A stretch of DNA of 64,000 nt from Piscinibacter defluvii (GTDB lineage Bacteria > Pseudomonadota > Gammaproteobacteria > Burkholderiales > Burkholderiaceae_C): contig NZ_RCHJ01000006.1 of assembly GCF_004011805.1 (NCBI RefSeq), positions 186,001-250,000 on the forward strand, written 5' to 3'. Below the pieces are notes generated by a model. That model made no database searches, was not told the origin of the DNA, and worked only from the letters and a program-made list of their open reading frames with translations. The position numbers and the translations under genes are program-made. Below are positions 28,324 to 38,142 of the stretch, in pieces (position 1 is the stretch's first letter; every line of letters starts with the position of its first letter).

Positions 28324-29108
28324 GGGGTCTTGCGTTTCCAGGGTTGGAACCAGCCGAGCCCGGCGGAGGTGCCCGCGCGCGGCCGGTACTCGGCGCCGAT
28401 GAATCCGTCGTAGCCGAGTTCGTCGATCAGCGCGAACAGGTACGGGTAGTGGACCTCGCCGCGGTCGGGTTCGTGGCGCTCGGGCACGCCGGCGATCTGC
28501 AGGTGGCCGACACGCCCGCCGGGCAGGTACTGCCTCAGCTTCATGGCCAGGTCGCCCTCGACGATCTGGCAGTGGTACAGGTCCATCTGCACCTTCAGGT
28601 TCGGCGCGCCGACCTCGGCCACCACCGCATGCGCCTCGTCCTGCCGGTTCAGGAAGAAGCCGGGGATGTCGCGGCTGTTGATCGGCTCGATCAGGAACTG
28701 CAGCGCGCCCGCCTGCGCCGCGGCCCAGGCGAGGCGCTGCACGTAGGTGGCGCGCAGCGCGGCGCGGTCGGCGCCGGCCGGCGCGAGCCCGGCCATCACG
28801 TGCACCCGCGGGCAGCCGAGCGCCTGCGCGTACTCGATCGCCTGCGCGATGCCGCGGCGGAACTCGTCTTCCCGCCCGGGCAGGCAGGCCAGGCCGCGCT
28901 CGCCGGCGGCCCAGTCGCCCGGCGGCGCGTTGAACAGCACCTGCCGCAGCCCGTGCCCGGCCAGCCGCGCGGCCAGCTCGACGGCCGGGTGCTCGTAGGG
29001 GAACAGGTACTCGACGGCCTCGAAGCCGTCCGCCGCCGCGGCGGCGAAACGCTCGAGGAAGGCGTGCTCCCCGTACATCATCGACAGGTTGGCGGCGAAC
29101 CGCGGCAT
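28320..29108 (-). CDS. OtnI/Hyi-like 2-oxo-tetronate or hydroxypyruvate isomerase
   Basis: 262 residues, TIM-barrel of the xylose-isomerase-like family. It begins [21 protein letters not shown] and carries [16 protein letters not shown] with a catalytic Glu and, near the end, FIGAEYRPR with the second Glu. These match hydroxypyruvate isomerase and 2-oxo-tetronate isomerase (OtnI), which interconvert 2-oxo and 3-oxo sugar acids. Its start overlaps the GntR stop by one base and its stop overlaps the DenD-like gene, so all three are coupled. OtnI is favoured over Hyi because of the DenD-like neighbour. Confidence 0.8.
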   Translation of the reverse strand: MPRFAANLSMMYGEHAFLERFAAAAADGFEAVEYLFPYEHPAVELAARLAGHGLRQVLFNAPPGDWAAGERGLACLPGREDEFRRGIAQAIEYAQALGCPRVHVMAGLAPAGADRAALRATYVQRLAWAAAQAGALQFLIEPINSRDIPGFFLNRQDEAHAVVAEVGAPNLKVQMDLYHCQIVEGDLAMKLRQYLPGGRVGHLQIAGVPERHEPDRGEVHYPYLFALIDELGYDGFIGAEYRPRAGTSAGLGWFQPWKRKTP

Positions 29109-29884
29109 CAGCGCCTCCGCGCCTTGCGGGTGATCACGCCGCCTTCCTCGAGGCGGCGCTCGCCGTGCAGGATGTGCTCGGTGGCGTTGCGGCGCGCGGC
29201 GGCCACGTCGTGCGCCGCGATCGCCTCGACGATCGCGCGGTGCTCGCGCCGCACCTGCTCCATGAAGTCGCGCCGGCGGGCCTCGTTGCCGCGCGTGATG
29301 CGCATGCCCTCGCGCAGGTACTGCTCGAGGAAGCCGAGCAGGCGGCTGAACTGCGGGTTGCCGGTGGCCTCGCCGATGGCACGGTGGAAGGCCAGGTCCT
29401 CGGCCACGCCGTCGCGGCCCTCGGCCACCGCGCGGTCGATCGCGGTGAGCGCGCGCTTCAGCCCGGCCACCTGCGTGCGCGTGGCGCGCTGCGCGGCCAG
29501 CGCGGCGATCTCGCCCTCCAGCACGCGGCGCACCTCGACCACGTGCACCACCGCCTCGACCGACTCGAGCACGGAAGGATCGAAGGCGAGCGGCTGGTTC
29601 TCGTCGGGCTCGACGACGAACACGCCCGAACCCTGGCGCGACTGCAGCATGCCGCGCGACTTGAGCTGGTGCACGGCCTCGCGCACCACGGTGCGCGAGA
29701 CGCCGTGCGCGGCGGCGAGCTGGGCCTCGGTGGGCAGCCGGTCGCCCGGGCGCAGCGCCCCGCCCTCGACCTGCGCGGCCAGCAGCGCGGCGAGCCGGTC
29801 CGACAGGCGCTCGGCCACCAGCCGCCCGGGCGGCGCGGCGGCCCGGCGCGGCGGCTGCGGGACGAGGCCGATTGACATGGTCAT
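29108..29884 (-). CDS. GntR-family regulator with FCD ligand domain
   Basis: 258 residues from ATG 29884 (or 254-256 from ATG 29878; neither has a clear ribosome-binding site). The winged helix is about residues 20-90 ([33 protein letters not shown]). The FCD domain (about 110-240) has the metal/ligand-site residues in [15 protein letters not shown] and [10 protein letters not shown]. FadR-subfamily members sense sugar acids or other carboxylates and usually repress neighbours. It is divergent from the CUT1 transporter operon with a candidate operator between them, and leads the operon for the isomerase and dehydrogenases, so it probably controls both directions. Confidence 0.9.
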   Translation of the reverse strand: MTMSIGLVPQPPRRAAAPPGRLVAERLSDRLAALLAAQVEGGALRPGDRLPTEAQLAAAHGVSRTVVREAVHQLKSRGMLQSRQGSGVFVVEPDENQPLAFDPSVLESVEAVVHVVEVRRVLEGEIAALAAQRATRTQVAGLKRALTAIDRAVAEGRDGVAEDLAFHRAIGEATGNPQFSRLLGFLEQYLREGMRITRGNEARRRDFMEQVRREHRAIVEAIAAHDVAAARRNATEHILHGERRLEEGGVITRKARRR

Positions 29885-29888
29885 CAGG

Positions 29889-29899
29889 TTATCATACAA
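29889..29899. promoter_or_regulatory. Candidate GntR operator between divergent operons
   Basis: TTATCATACAA (reverse strand TTGTATGATAA) is an imperfect inverted repeat resembling FadR/UxuR-type GntR operators (TTGT-n3-ACAA style). It is 4 bases upstream of the GntR start and 34 bases upstream of the ABC ATPase start, and it is AT-rich in a GC-rich setting, so it may also include promoter elements. Confidence 0.45.
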
Positions 29900-29933
29900 G
29901 TTTGGCTCTCCACAACGGCTTTCACGGGCAACG

Positions 29934-31019
<1,086 letters not shown>

Positions 31020-31050
31020 CCCCCCTCTGCCCACGACAGGAGACACGCCC

Positions 31051-32370
31051 ATGGACAACTTCAACCGCCGCCGCTTCCTGGAAGGTGCCACCGCCACCGC
31101 GGCGCTCGGCGCCGGCACGATCTGGGCGCCCGCGGTGCACGCGCAGTCCGCCCCCGCCTACAAGCCCGAGGCGGGCGCCAAGCTGCGCGTGCTGCGCTGG
31201 AGCCGCTTCGTGCAGGGCGACATCGACCAGTACATGAAGAACGTCGCCGCCTTCACGGCCAAGACCGGCGTCGAGGTGCGCGTCGACAACGAGGGCTGGG
31301 AGGACGTGCGCCCGAAGGCCGCGGTGGCCGCCAACACCGGCGCCGGCCCGGACATCATCCTGTCGACCAACGACGACGCGAACCTCTACCCGGAGAAGCT
31401 GCTCGACGTCACCGACCTGTGCGAGTACCTCGGCCGCAAGTACGGCGGCTGGTACCCGGCCTGCGAGGCCTACCTGCGCCCGGACGGCAAGAACTGGATT
31501 GGCGTCGCGCTCGGCGCCGCCGGCGCGATGCTGGTCTACCGCCAGAGCCACGTGAAGGCGGCCGGCTTCGACAGCTTCCCGAAGGACACCGCCGGCTTCC
31601 TGAAGCTGCTGCAGGGCCTGAAGGCCAAGGGCACGCCCGCCGGCATGGCGCTGGGCAACGCGACCGGCGACGGCCTGTGGTGCAACTGGCTGATCTGGTC
31701 GCACGGGGCCATGCTGGTGGACAAGGACAACAAGGTCGTCATCGACAGCCCCGAGACGCTCAAGGCGCTCGAGTACGCCAAGGAGATGTACGCGACCTTC
31801 GCGCCGGGCACGCTGTCCTGGCTCGACCCGAACAACAACAAGGCCTTCCTCGACGGCCAGGTGAGCCTGACCAACAACGGCATCTCGATCTACTACGCCG
31901 CCAAGAACTCCAAGGACGAGAAGATCGCGGCGATGAAGGAGGACATCCACCACGCCAACTACCCGGTCGGGCCGGTGGGGGTGCCGACGGAGTCGCACCT
32001 GTTCTTCAACCAGATGATCATGAAGTACACCAAGTACCCGCAGGCGGCCAAGGAGTTCCTGCGCTTCATGATGGAGCAGGAGCAGTTCGACCCCTGGCTG
32101 CAGGCGGCCGGCGGCTACATCGCCCACCCGCTGGACGCCTACTCCAAGAGCGCGGTGTGGACGGTGGACCCGAAGCACACGCCCTACCGCGACTGCGTGA
32201 AGAACATGCGGCCGGCCGGTTACGCGGGCCGGCTCGGCTACGCCTCCGCCGGCGCCGGCGCGGACTTCATCGTCGTCAACATGGTGGCCGAGGCAGCCAG
32301 CGGCGCGAAGACGCCGAAGGAAGCGGCCGAGCGCGCGCAGAAGCGGGCGGAGCGCTACTACAAAGTCTGA
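31051..32370 (+). CDS. CUT1 sugar ABC transporter substrate-binding protein, Tat-like signal
   Basis: 439 residues behind GGAG. The N-terminus NFNRRRFLEGATATAALGAG has a twin-arginine-like motif and a cleavage site after AVHAQS, so export may be by Tat. The mature chain has the family 1 extracellular solute-binding pattern (IDQYMKNVAAFTAKTGVEV, GPDIILSTNDDANLYPEKLLDVTD, FLDGQVSLTNNG). It delivers the ligand to the permease pair downstream. The ligand is probably a sugar or sugar derivative, to judge from the catabolic genes around it. Confidence 0.92.
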   Translation: MDNFNRRRFLEGATATAALGAGTIWAPAVHAQSAPAYKPEAGAKLRVLRWSRFVQGDIDQYMKNVAAFTAKTGVEVRVDNEGWEDVRPKAAVAANTGAGPDIILSTNDDANLYPEKLLDVTDLCEYLGRKYGGWYPACEAYLRPDGKNWIGVALGAAGAMLVYRQSHVKAAGFDSFPKDTAGFLKLLQGLKAKGTPAGMALGNATGDGLWCNWLIWSHGAMLVDKDNKVVIDSPETLKALEYAKEMYATFAPGTLSWLDPNNNKAFLDGQVSLTNNGISIYYAAKNSKDEKIAAMKEDIHHANYPVGPVGVPTESHLFFNQMIMKYTKYPQAAKEFLRFMMEQEQFDPWLQAAGGYIAHPLDAYSKSAVWTVDPKHTPYRDCVKNMRPAGYAGRLGYASAGAGADFIVVNMVAEAASGAKTPKEAAERAQKRAERYYKV

Positions 32371-32373
32371 GCG

Positions 32374-33279
32374 ATGAGCCTCGTTCGCCGGCTGCAGAAC
32401 AGCCGCAACGCACTCGGCCTGGCGTTCATGCTGCCGGCGGCGGTGCTGTTGCTGCTGTTCCTCACCTACCCGCTCGGCCTGGGCACCTGGCTCGGCTTCA
32501 CCGACGCCAAGGTGGGCCGCGGCGGGCAGTGGATCGGGCTGGAGAACTTCGCCTTCCTGGTGGGCGACTCGGTCACGCAGCTGGCGTTGTTCAACACGCT
32601 GTTCTACACGGTGGTGGCCAGCGTGCTGAAGTTCGGCCTCGGGCTGTGGCTGGCGCTGCTGCTGAACCGCAACCTGCCGTTCAAGAGCTTCTTCCGCGCC
32701 ATCGTGCTGCTGCCGTGGATCGTGCCGACCGCGCTGTCGGCCATCGCCTTCTGGTGGATCTACGACGCGCAGTTCTCGGTGATCAGCTGGGTGCTCACGC
32801 AGCTGGGCTGGATCGACCGCTACATCGACTTCCTGGGCGACCCGTGGAACGCACGCCTGTCGACCATCGCCGCCAACGTGTGGCGCGGCGTGCCGTTCGT
32901 GGCGATCTCGCTGCTGGCCGGGCTGCAGACCATCTCGCCCTCGTACTACGAGGCCTCGGCGATCGACGGCGCCACGCCCTGGCAGCAGTTCCGCCACGTC
33001 ACGCTGCCGCTGCTCTCGCCGATCATCGCAGTGGTGATGACCTTCTCGGTGCTGTTCACCTTCACCGACTTCCAGCTCATCTACGTGCTCACGCGCGGCG
33101 GCCCGCTGAACGCCACGCACCTGATGGCCACGCTGGCCTTCCAGCGCGCGGTGCCGGGCGGCGCGCTCGGCGAGGGCGCGGCGCTGGCCACGCTGATGGT
33201 GCCCTTCCTGCTGGCAGCCATCATGTTCAGCTACTTCGGCCTGCAGCGCCGGGCCTGGCAGCAAGGCGGTGACAAGTGA
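32374..33279 (+). CDS. CUT1 sugar ABC transporter permease (MalF/UgpA type)
   Basis: 301 residues with six predicted membrane spans. The EAA loop that contacts the ATPase reads EASAIDGATPWQQFRHVTLPLLSPI. It starts 3 bases after the binding-protein stop and overlaps the second permease (GTGA). The first of the two membrane subunits of the importer. Confidence 0.92.
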   Translation: MSLVRRLQNSRNALGLAFMLPAAVLLLLFLTYPLGLGTWLGFTDAKVGRGGQWIGLENFAFLVGDSVTQLALFNTLFYTVVASVLKFGLGLWLALLLNRNLPFKSFFRAIVLLPWIVPTALSAIAFWWIYDAQFSVISWVLTQLGWIDRYIDFLGDPWNARLSTIAANVWRGVPFVAISLLAGLQTISPSYYEASAIDGATPWQQFRHVTLPLLSPIIAVVMTFSVLFTFTDFQLIYVLTRGGPLNATHLMATLAFQRAVPGGALGEGAALATLMVPFLLAAIMFSYFGLQRRAWQQGGDK

Positions 33280-34148
33280 GTGCGGCCCAGGACGACATCG
33301 TCGGGATGGACTACCTGCAGTCGGTGCCGCGGCGCTGGGTCACGACCTACCTGCCGCTCGGTGCCTTCGTCTTCATCCTGCTGTTCCCCTTCTACTGGAT
33401 GACCGTCACCTCGTTCAAGCCGAACGAGGAACTGCTCTCGCGCGAGGGCAACCCCTTCTGGGTGGTCAGCCCGACGCTGGCGCACTTCAAGAAGCTGGTG
33501 TTCGACACCGCCTACCCGGAATGGATGTGGAACACCGTGCTCGTCTCGGTGGTGGCCACCGCGATCTCGCTGGCCGCCTCGGTGCTGGCCGCCTACGCGA
33601 TCGAGCGGCTGCGCTTCACCGGCGCCAAGCCGGCCGGCGTGGCGATCTTCCTGGCCTACCTGGTGCCGCCGTCGATCCTGTTCATCCCGCTGGCGGCGAT
33701 CATCTTCCAGCTCGGGCTGTTCGACACCCGCTTCGCGCTGATCCTGTCGTACCCGACCTTCCTGATCCCGTTCTGCACCTGGCTGCTGATGGGCTACTTC
33801 CGCTCGATCCCGTTCGAGCTGGAGGAGTGCGCGCTGATCGACGGCGCGAGCCGCTGGCAGATCCTCATCAAGATCGTGCTGCCGCTGGCCGTGCCGGGGC
33901 TGATCTCGGCCGGCATCTTCGCCTTCACGCTCTCGTGGAACGAGTTCATCTACGCGCTGACCTTCGTCTCCTCCTCCGAGGTGAAGACGGTGCCGGTCGG
34001 CGTGGTGACCGAGCTGGTCGAGGGCGACGTGTACCACTGGGGGTCCCTGATGGCCGGCGCGCTGCTCGGCTCGCTGCCGGTGGCCTTCGTGTACTCGTTC
34101 TTCGTCGAGCACTACGTGTCGGGCATGACGGGTTCGGTGAAGGAATGA
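33276..34148 (+). CDS. CUT1 sugar ABC transporter permease (MalG/UgpE type)
   Basis: 290 residues from a GTG start at 33276 overlapping the previous stop. Membrane spans begin with LGAFVFILLFPFYWMTVTSFK. The EAA loop is EECALIDGASRWQILIKIVLPLAVPGL. It pairs with the preceding permease to form the channel. A 4-base gap separates it from the dehydrogenase gene. Confidence 0.92.
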   Translation: MSAAQDDIVGMDYLQSVPRRWVTTYLPLGAFVFILLFPFYWMTVTSFKPNEELLSREGNPFWVVSPTLAHFKKLVFDTAYPEWMWNTVLVSVVATAISLAASVLAAYAIERLRFTGAKPAGVAIFLAYLVPPSILFIPLAAIIFQLGLFDTRFALILSYPTFLIPFCTWLLMGYFRSIPFELEECALIDGASRWQILIKIVLPLAVPGLISAGIFAFTLSWNEFIYALTFVSSSEVKTVPVGVVTELVEGDVYHWGSLMAGALLGSLPVAFVYSFFVEHYVSGMTGSVKE

Positions 34149-34152
34149 CCCG

Positions 34153-35079
34153 ATGAGCGACCAGCGCGCGACGATCGGCTTCGCCGGCCTCGGCCTGATG
34201 GGCCGCGGCATGGCGAGGAACATCCTCGCCAAGGGCTGGCCGCTGGTGGTCCTGGCGCACCGCCGGCGCGAGGCGGTCGAGCAGCTCACGGCGCAAGGGG
34301 CGCGCGAGGCCGGCACGGCGCGCGAGCTGGCGCAGGCCTGCGACATCGTGCACCTGTGCGTGACCGGCTCGCCGCAGGTCGAATCGCTGGTGCGCGGGCC
34401 CGACGGCCTGCTGGCCGGTGCCAGGCCGGGCCTGGTGATCGTCGACTGCTCCAGCTCCAACCCGGTGTCCACGCTCGCGCTGGCCGACGAGGCCGCCGCG
34501 CGCGGCGTGCACTTCGTCGACGCGCCGCTGTCGCGCACCCCCAAGGAGGCCGAGGCCGGCACGCTGGACACCATGGTCGGCGCCGCGCCCGAGGTGTTCG
34601 CGCGCATCGAGCCGGTGCTGCGCTGCTGGGCCGGCCACATCGTCCATCTCGGCCCCGTCGGCCTCGGCCACAAGATGAAGCTGATCAACAACTTCGTCGC
34701 GATGGGCTATGCGGCGCTGTTCGCCGAGGCGCTGGCGATCGCGCGCAAGGCCGGGCTGTCGATCGCGCAGTTCCACGCGGTGATCGGCTCGGGCCGCATG
34801 CGCAGCCCGTTCTACGACACCTTCATGCAATGGTCGCTGGCGGGCGACGAGAACGCGCACCGCTTCACGATCAGCAACGCGCACAAGGACATGCGCTACC
34901 TGGCCGCCATGGCCAACGAACTGGGCGTGGTGAACACGCTGCAGGCGCAGGTGAAGAACAGCTTCGCCGCGATGGAGGCGGCCGGCCAGGGCGAGCGCTT
35001 CGTGCCGATGCTGGCCGACTTCGTCGCCGCGCTCAACGCCCTGCCGCCGGCGGCGCAGGAATCGAGGAGCTCCGCATGA
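34153..35079 (+). CDS. HIBADH-family NAD-dependent dehydrogenase of the sugar-acid operon
   Basis: 308 residues. The Rossmann motif is IGFAGLGLMGRGMARNIL. The substrate-site segment reads VDAPLSRTPKEAEAGTL, where most 3-hydroxyisobutyrate and tartronate-semialdehyde enzymes have DAPVSGG. The catalytic Lys region is GHKMKLINNF. Related enzymes oxidise beta-hydroxyacids such as L-threonate (LtnD) or reduce tartronate semialdehyde (GarR). It sits between the CUT1 permease and the dehydratase (4-base overlap), so it acts on an intermediate of the same pathway; the unusual substrate loop argues against assigning any named activity. Confidence 0.85.
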   Translation: MSDQRATIGFAGLGLMGRGMARNILAKGWPLVVLAHRRREAVEQLTAQGAREAGTARELAQACDIVHLCVTGSPQVESLVRGPDGLLAGARPGLVIVDCSSSNPVSTLALADEAAARGVHFVDAPLSRTPKEAEAGTLDTMVGAAPEVFARIEPVLRCWAGHIVHLGPVGLGHKMKLINNFVAMGYAALFAEALAIARKAGLSIAQFHAVIGSGRMRSPFYDTFMQWSLAGDENAHRFTISNAHKDMRYLAAMANELGVVNTLQAQVKNSFAAMEAAGQGERFVPMLADFVAALNALPPAAQESRSSA

Positions 35080-36809
35080 GCAGCAGGAAGAAGGCGCCGG
35101 GCGAGCTGCGCAGCCAGCAGTGGTTCGGACGCCAGGACCGCGACGGCTTCAACTACCGCAGCTGGGTCAAGGGCAAGGGCGTGCCGCACGACCAGTTCGA
35201 CGGCCGCCCGGTGATCGGCATCTGCAACACCTTCAGCGAGCTGACGCCCTGCAACTCGCATTTCCGCACCCTGGCCGAGCAGGTGAAGATCGGCGTCTAC
35301 GAGGCGGGCGGCTTCCCGCTCGAGTTCCCGGTCATGTCGCTGGGCGAGACGCTGCTGCGGCCCACCGCGATGCTCTACCGCAACCTCGCCAGCATGGACG
35401 TGGAGGAGAGCCTGCGCGGCAACCCGGTCGACGGCGCGGTGCTGCTGATGGGCTGCGACAAGACCACACCCAGCCTGATCATGGGCGCGGCCAGCGTCGA
35501 CCTGCCGACCATCGGCGTCTCCGGCGGTCCGATGCTCAACGGCCGCTGGCGCGACCAGCAGCTCGGCTCGGGCACCGGCGTGTGGAGCATGAGCGAGCAG
35601 GTGCGCGCCGGCACGCTCAAGCTGCAGGACTTCTTCGAGGCCGAGAGCTGCATGCACCGCAGCCACGGCCACTGCATGACCATGGGCACCGCCTCGACCA
35701 TGGCCTCGATGGTGGAGGCGCTCGGCGTCGGCCTGCCCGGCAATGCCGCCTACCCGGCGGTGGACGGGCGGCGCAACGTGCTGGCGCGCGAGGCGGGCCG
35801 GCGCATCGTGCAGATGGTGCACGAGGACCAGAAGCTCTCGCGCATCCTGACGCGCGAGGCCTTCGAGAACGCGATCCGCACGCTGGCGGCGATCGGCGGC
35901 TCGACCAATGCGGTGATCCACCTGATCGCGATCGCGCGGCGCGTCGGCGTGCCGCTCGCGATCGACGATTTCGACCGGCTCGGCAGCGAGCTGCCCTGCC
36001 TCGTCAACCTGCAGCCCTCCGGACAGTTCCTGATGGAGGACTTCTGCTACGCCGGCGGGCTGCCGGCGGTGATGAAGGAAATCCTGCCGCTGCTGCACGC
36101 CGGCCACGTCACCGCCAGCGGCAAGACGGTGGCCGAGAACGTGGCCCCGGCGCAGAACTGGAACCCGGCCGTCATCAAGACACGCGCCGAGCCGTTCAAG
36201 GACAAGGCCGGCATCGCGGTGCTGCGCGGCAACCTCGCACCGCGCGGCGCGGTGATCAAGCCCAGCGCCGCCACGCCGGCGCTGATGACGCACACCGGGC
36301 GCGCAGTGGTGTTCGAGACCATCGAGGACTTCCACGCACGCATCGACGACGAGAACCTCGACGTCGACGAGACCTGCGTGCTGGTGCTGAAGAACTGCGG
36401 CCCCAAGGGCTATCCCGGCATGGCCGAGGTGGGCAACATGCCGCTGCCGCCCAAGGTGCTGCGCAAGGGCATCACCGACATGGTGCGCATCAGCGACGCG
36501 CGCATGAGCGGCACGGCCTACGGCACCGTGGTGCTGCACACCGCGCCCGAGGCGGCCGCCGGCGGGCCGCTCGCGCTGGTGCGCAACGGCGACCTGATCA
36601 CGCTGGACGTGAAGGCGCGCCGCCTGCACCTGCACGTGGACGACGCCGAACTCGAGCGCCGCCGGGCCGCCTGGAGCCCGCCTGCACCGCCGCTGCCCAG
36701 CGGCTACTGGAAGCTCTACGTCGACCATGTGCTGCAGGCCGACGAGGGCGCCGATCTCGATTTCCTGGTCGGCAAGCGCGGCGATTTCGTGCCGCGCGAC
36801 AACCACTGA
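35076..36809 (+). CDS. IlvD/Edd-family sugar-acid dehydratase (L-arabinonate/xylonate type)
   Basis: 577 residues, the length of the sugar-acid branch (about 580) rather than Edd (about 600). The iron-sulfur ligands fit Cys59 (ELTPCNSHF), Cys127 (MGCDKTTPS) and Cys200 (HCMTMGTASTM); Lys129 would be the modified or metal-site Lys. It removes water from an aldonate to give a 2-keto-3-deoxy acid. The N-terminus LRSQQWFGRQDRDGFNYRSW resembles L-arabinonate dehydratases. ATGA overlap with the HIBADH-type gene. The exact aldonate is unknown; pentonates are most likely by similarity. Confidence 0.88.
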   Translation: MSSRKKAPGELRSQQWFGRQDRDGFNYRSWVKGKGVPHDQFDGRPVIGICNTFSELTPCNSHFRTLAEQVKIGVYEAGGFPLEFPVMSLGETLLRPTAMLYRNLASMDVEESLRGNPVDGAVLLMGCDKTTPSLIMGAASVDLPTIGVSGGPMLNGRWRDQQLGSGTGVWSMSEQVRAGTLKLQDFFEAESCMHRSHGHCMTMGTASTMASMVEALGVGLPGNAAYPAVDGRRNVLAREAGRRIVQMVHEDQKLSRILTREAFENAIRTLAAIGGSTNAVIHLIAIARRVGVPLAIDDFDRLGSELPCLVNLQPSGQFLMEDFCYAGGLPAVMKEILPLLHAGHVTASGKTVAENVAPAQNWNPAVIKTRAEPFKDKAGIAVLRGNLAPRGAVIKPSAATPALMTHTGRAVVFETIEDFHARIDDENLDVDETCVLVLKNCGPKGYPGMAEVGNMPLPPKVLRKGITDMVRISDARMSGTAYGTVVLHTAPEAAAGGPLALVRNGDLITLDVKARRLHLHVDDAELERRRAAWSPPAPPLPSGYWKLYVDHVLQADEGADLDFLVGKRGDFVPRDNH

Positions 36810-36880
36810 GCCACGGAGTTCCCACGCCCATGCGTCGGGGCGGATCCGCACGACGCTTCCAAACCAACGAGGAGACCTTC

Positions 36881-38002
36881 ATGAAGATCCGCAACCGCAT
36901 CGCCTTCGCCGCCGCGCTGGCGCTTTCGTCGCTGGCGCTGGCCGCGCCGCCCAAGGTCGTGCCCGGCCCGGGCGAAAACCAGGCCTGCTTCAAGCCCTGG
37001 ACGCCCCAGACCAAGCACTTCCAGTGGCCGGCCAAGAAGGGCCCGTACCGCATCGCGCTGGCCAACGGCTTCGTCGGCAACACCTGGCGCATCCAGATGA
37101 TCAAGATGGCCAAGGCCTACGCGGCCACACCGGAGATGAAGGAGCAGCTGAAGGAGTTCAAGATCGTCTCCACCGGCACCGACGTGGCGGCGCAGATCGC
37201 GGCGATCGACAACTTCATCAACTCGGGCTACGACGCGATCGTCACGATCGCGGTCAACCCGACCGCCTTCGCGCCGGTGATCAAGCGCGCCAACGCGGCC
37301 GGCGTGGTGCTGGTGCCGTTCGACAACGTGCTCGACAGCGAAGAAGTCATGATGGTCAACGAGGACCAGCTGGCGATGGGCGAGCAGTCCGGCCAGTGGC
37401 TGGTCAAGAACATCCCGAGCAAGACCGGCAAGCTGCTCGAGGTGCGCGGGCTGCCCGGCAACTCGGTCGACCGCGACCGGCACCTGGGCTTCCGCAAGGT
37501 GGTCGAGGCGGCGGGCAACAAGTTCGAGGTCGTCGAGGTGGTCGGCAACTGGGACGACGGCACCGCGCAGAAGGTGGTGGCCGACGCGGTGGCCGTGCAC
37601 AAGAACTTCGACGGCATGTTCGTTCAGGGCGGCTCGACCGGCGCGGTGCGCGCGCTGATCGACGCCAAGCACAAGATGATCCCGGTGGCGGGCGAATCGG
37701 AGAACGGCTTCCGCAAGCTGTGCGCCGCGCGTGCCAAGGACGGCCTGCTGTGCCTGTCGCTGGGCCAGTCGCCCGGCCTGGTGGCGATCTCGATGAAGGC
37801 CGCGGTCGCCGCGCTGCAGGGCAAGGTGATGCCGCAGCTGATCTCGGTGCCGATCCCGACCGCGATGCACCCGGACATCAAGCCCGGCGTCGACTACTTC
37901 CCGGACCTGACCGACAACTTCTTCACCACCAACCAGTTCCCCGCCTGCGGCGTGAACCTGAAGGCCGAGGAGATCATGTCGAAGGACGAGAAGAACAACT
38001 AG
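36881..38002 (+). CDS. CUT2 (ribose-type) ABC transporter substrate-binding protein
   Basis: 373 residues behind GAGGAG. The signal peptide is about 1-22 (ending LALAAPP). The mature protein has periplasmic-binding-protein-like domain I/II features (RIALANGFVGNTWRIQMIKMA, FINSGYDAIVTIAVNPTAF, VVLVPFDNVL). It differs from the first binding protein in family and size, showing a second, separate importer in the same region. Strong intergenic hairpins follow, as is common after highly expressed binding-protein genes. Confidence 0.92.
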   Translation: MKIRNRIAFAAALALSSLALAAPPKVVPGPGENQACFKPWTPQTKHFQWPAKKGPYRIALANGFVGNTWRIQMIKMAKAYAATPEMKEQLKEFKIVSTGTDVAAQIAAIDNFINSGYDAIVTIAVNPTAFAPVIKRANAAGVVLVPFDNVLDSEEVMMVNEDQLAMGEQSGQWLVKNIPSKTGKLLEVRGLPGNSVDRDRHLGFRKVVEAAGNKFEVVEVVGNWDDGTAQKVVADAVAVHKNFDGMFVQGGSTGAVRALIDAKHKMIPVAGESENGFRKLCAARAKDGLLCLSLGQSPGLVAISMKAAVAALQGKVMPQLISVPIPTAMHPDIKPGVDYFPDLTDNFFTTNQFPACGVNLKAEEIMSKDEKNN

Positions 38003-38012
38003 GCCCACCCCC

Positions 38013-38077
38013 GGAGCGCCTCGCGGCGCTCCCCCCTCGAGGGGGCACCGCCGGCGGACCGGCAAAGCCGGATCCGC
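38013..38077 (+). repeat. Three consecutive hairpins between the CUT2 binding protein and its ATPase
   Basis: First: GGAGCGCC (38013-38020), TCGC loop, GGCGCTCC (38025-38032), perfect. Second: palindrome CCCCCTCGAGGGGG (38032-38045). Third: GCGGA-CCGGC, AAA loop, GCCGG-TCCGC (38054-38077) with a single bulged A. The first two resemble dispersed palindromic repeats I know from Burkholderiales genomes. Placement fits an mRNA-stabilising or attenuating role that would keep binding-protein levels above ATPase and permease levels. Confidence 0.65.
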
Positions 38078-38142
38078 GGCGGTCGCTTGATGACGGCGAG
38101 CCGCTTCGCGGCCGCCGATGCGGGGCGAAGGAACAGGTCCAG

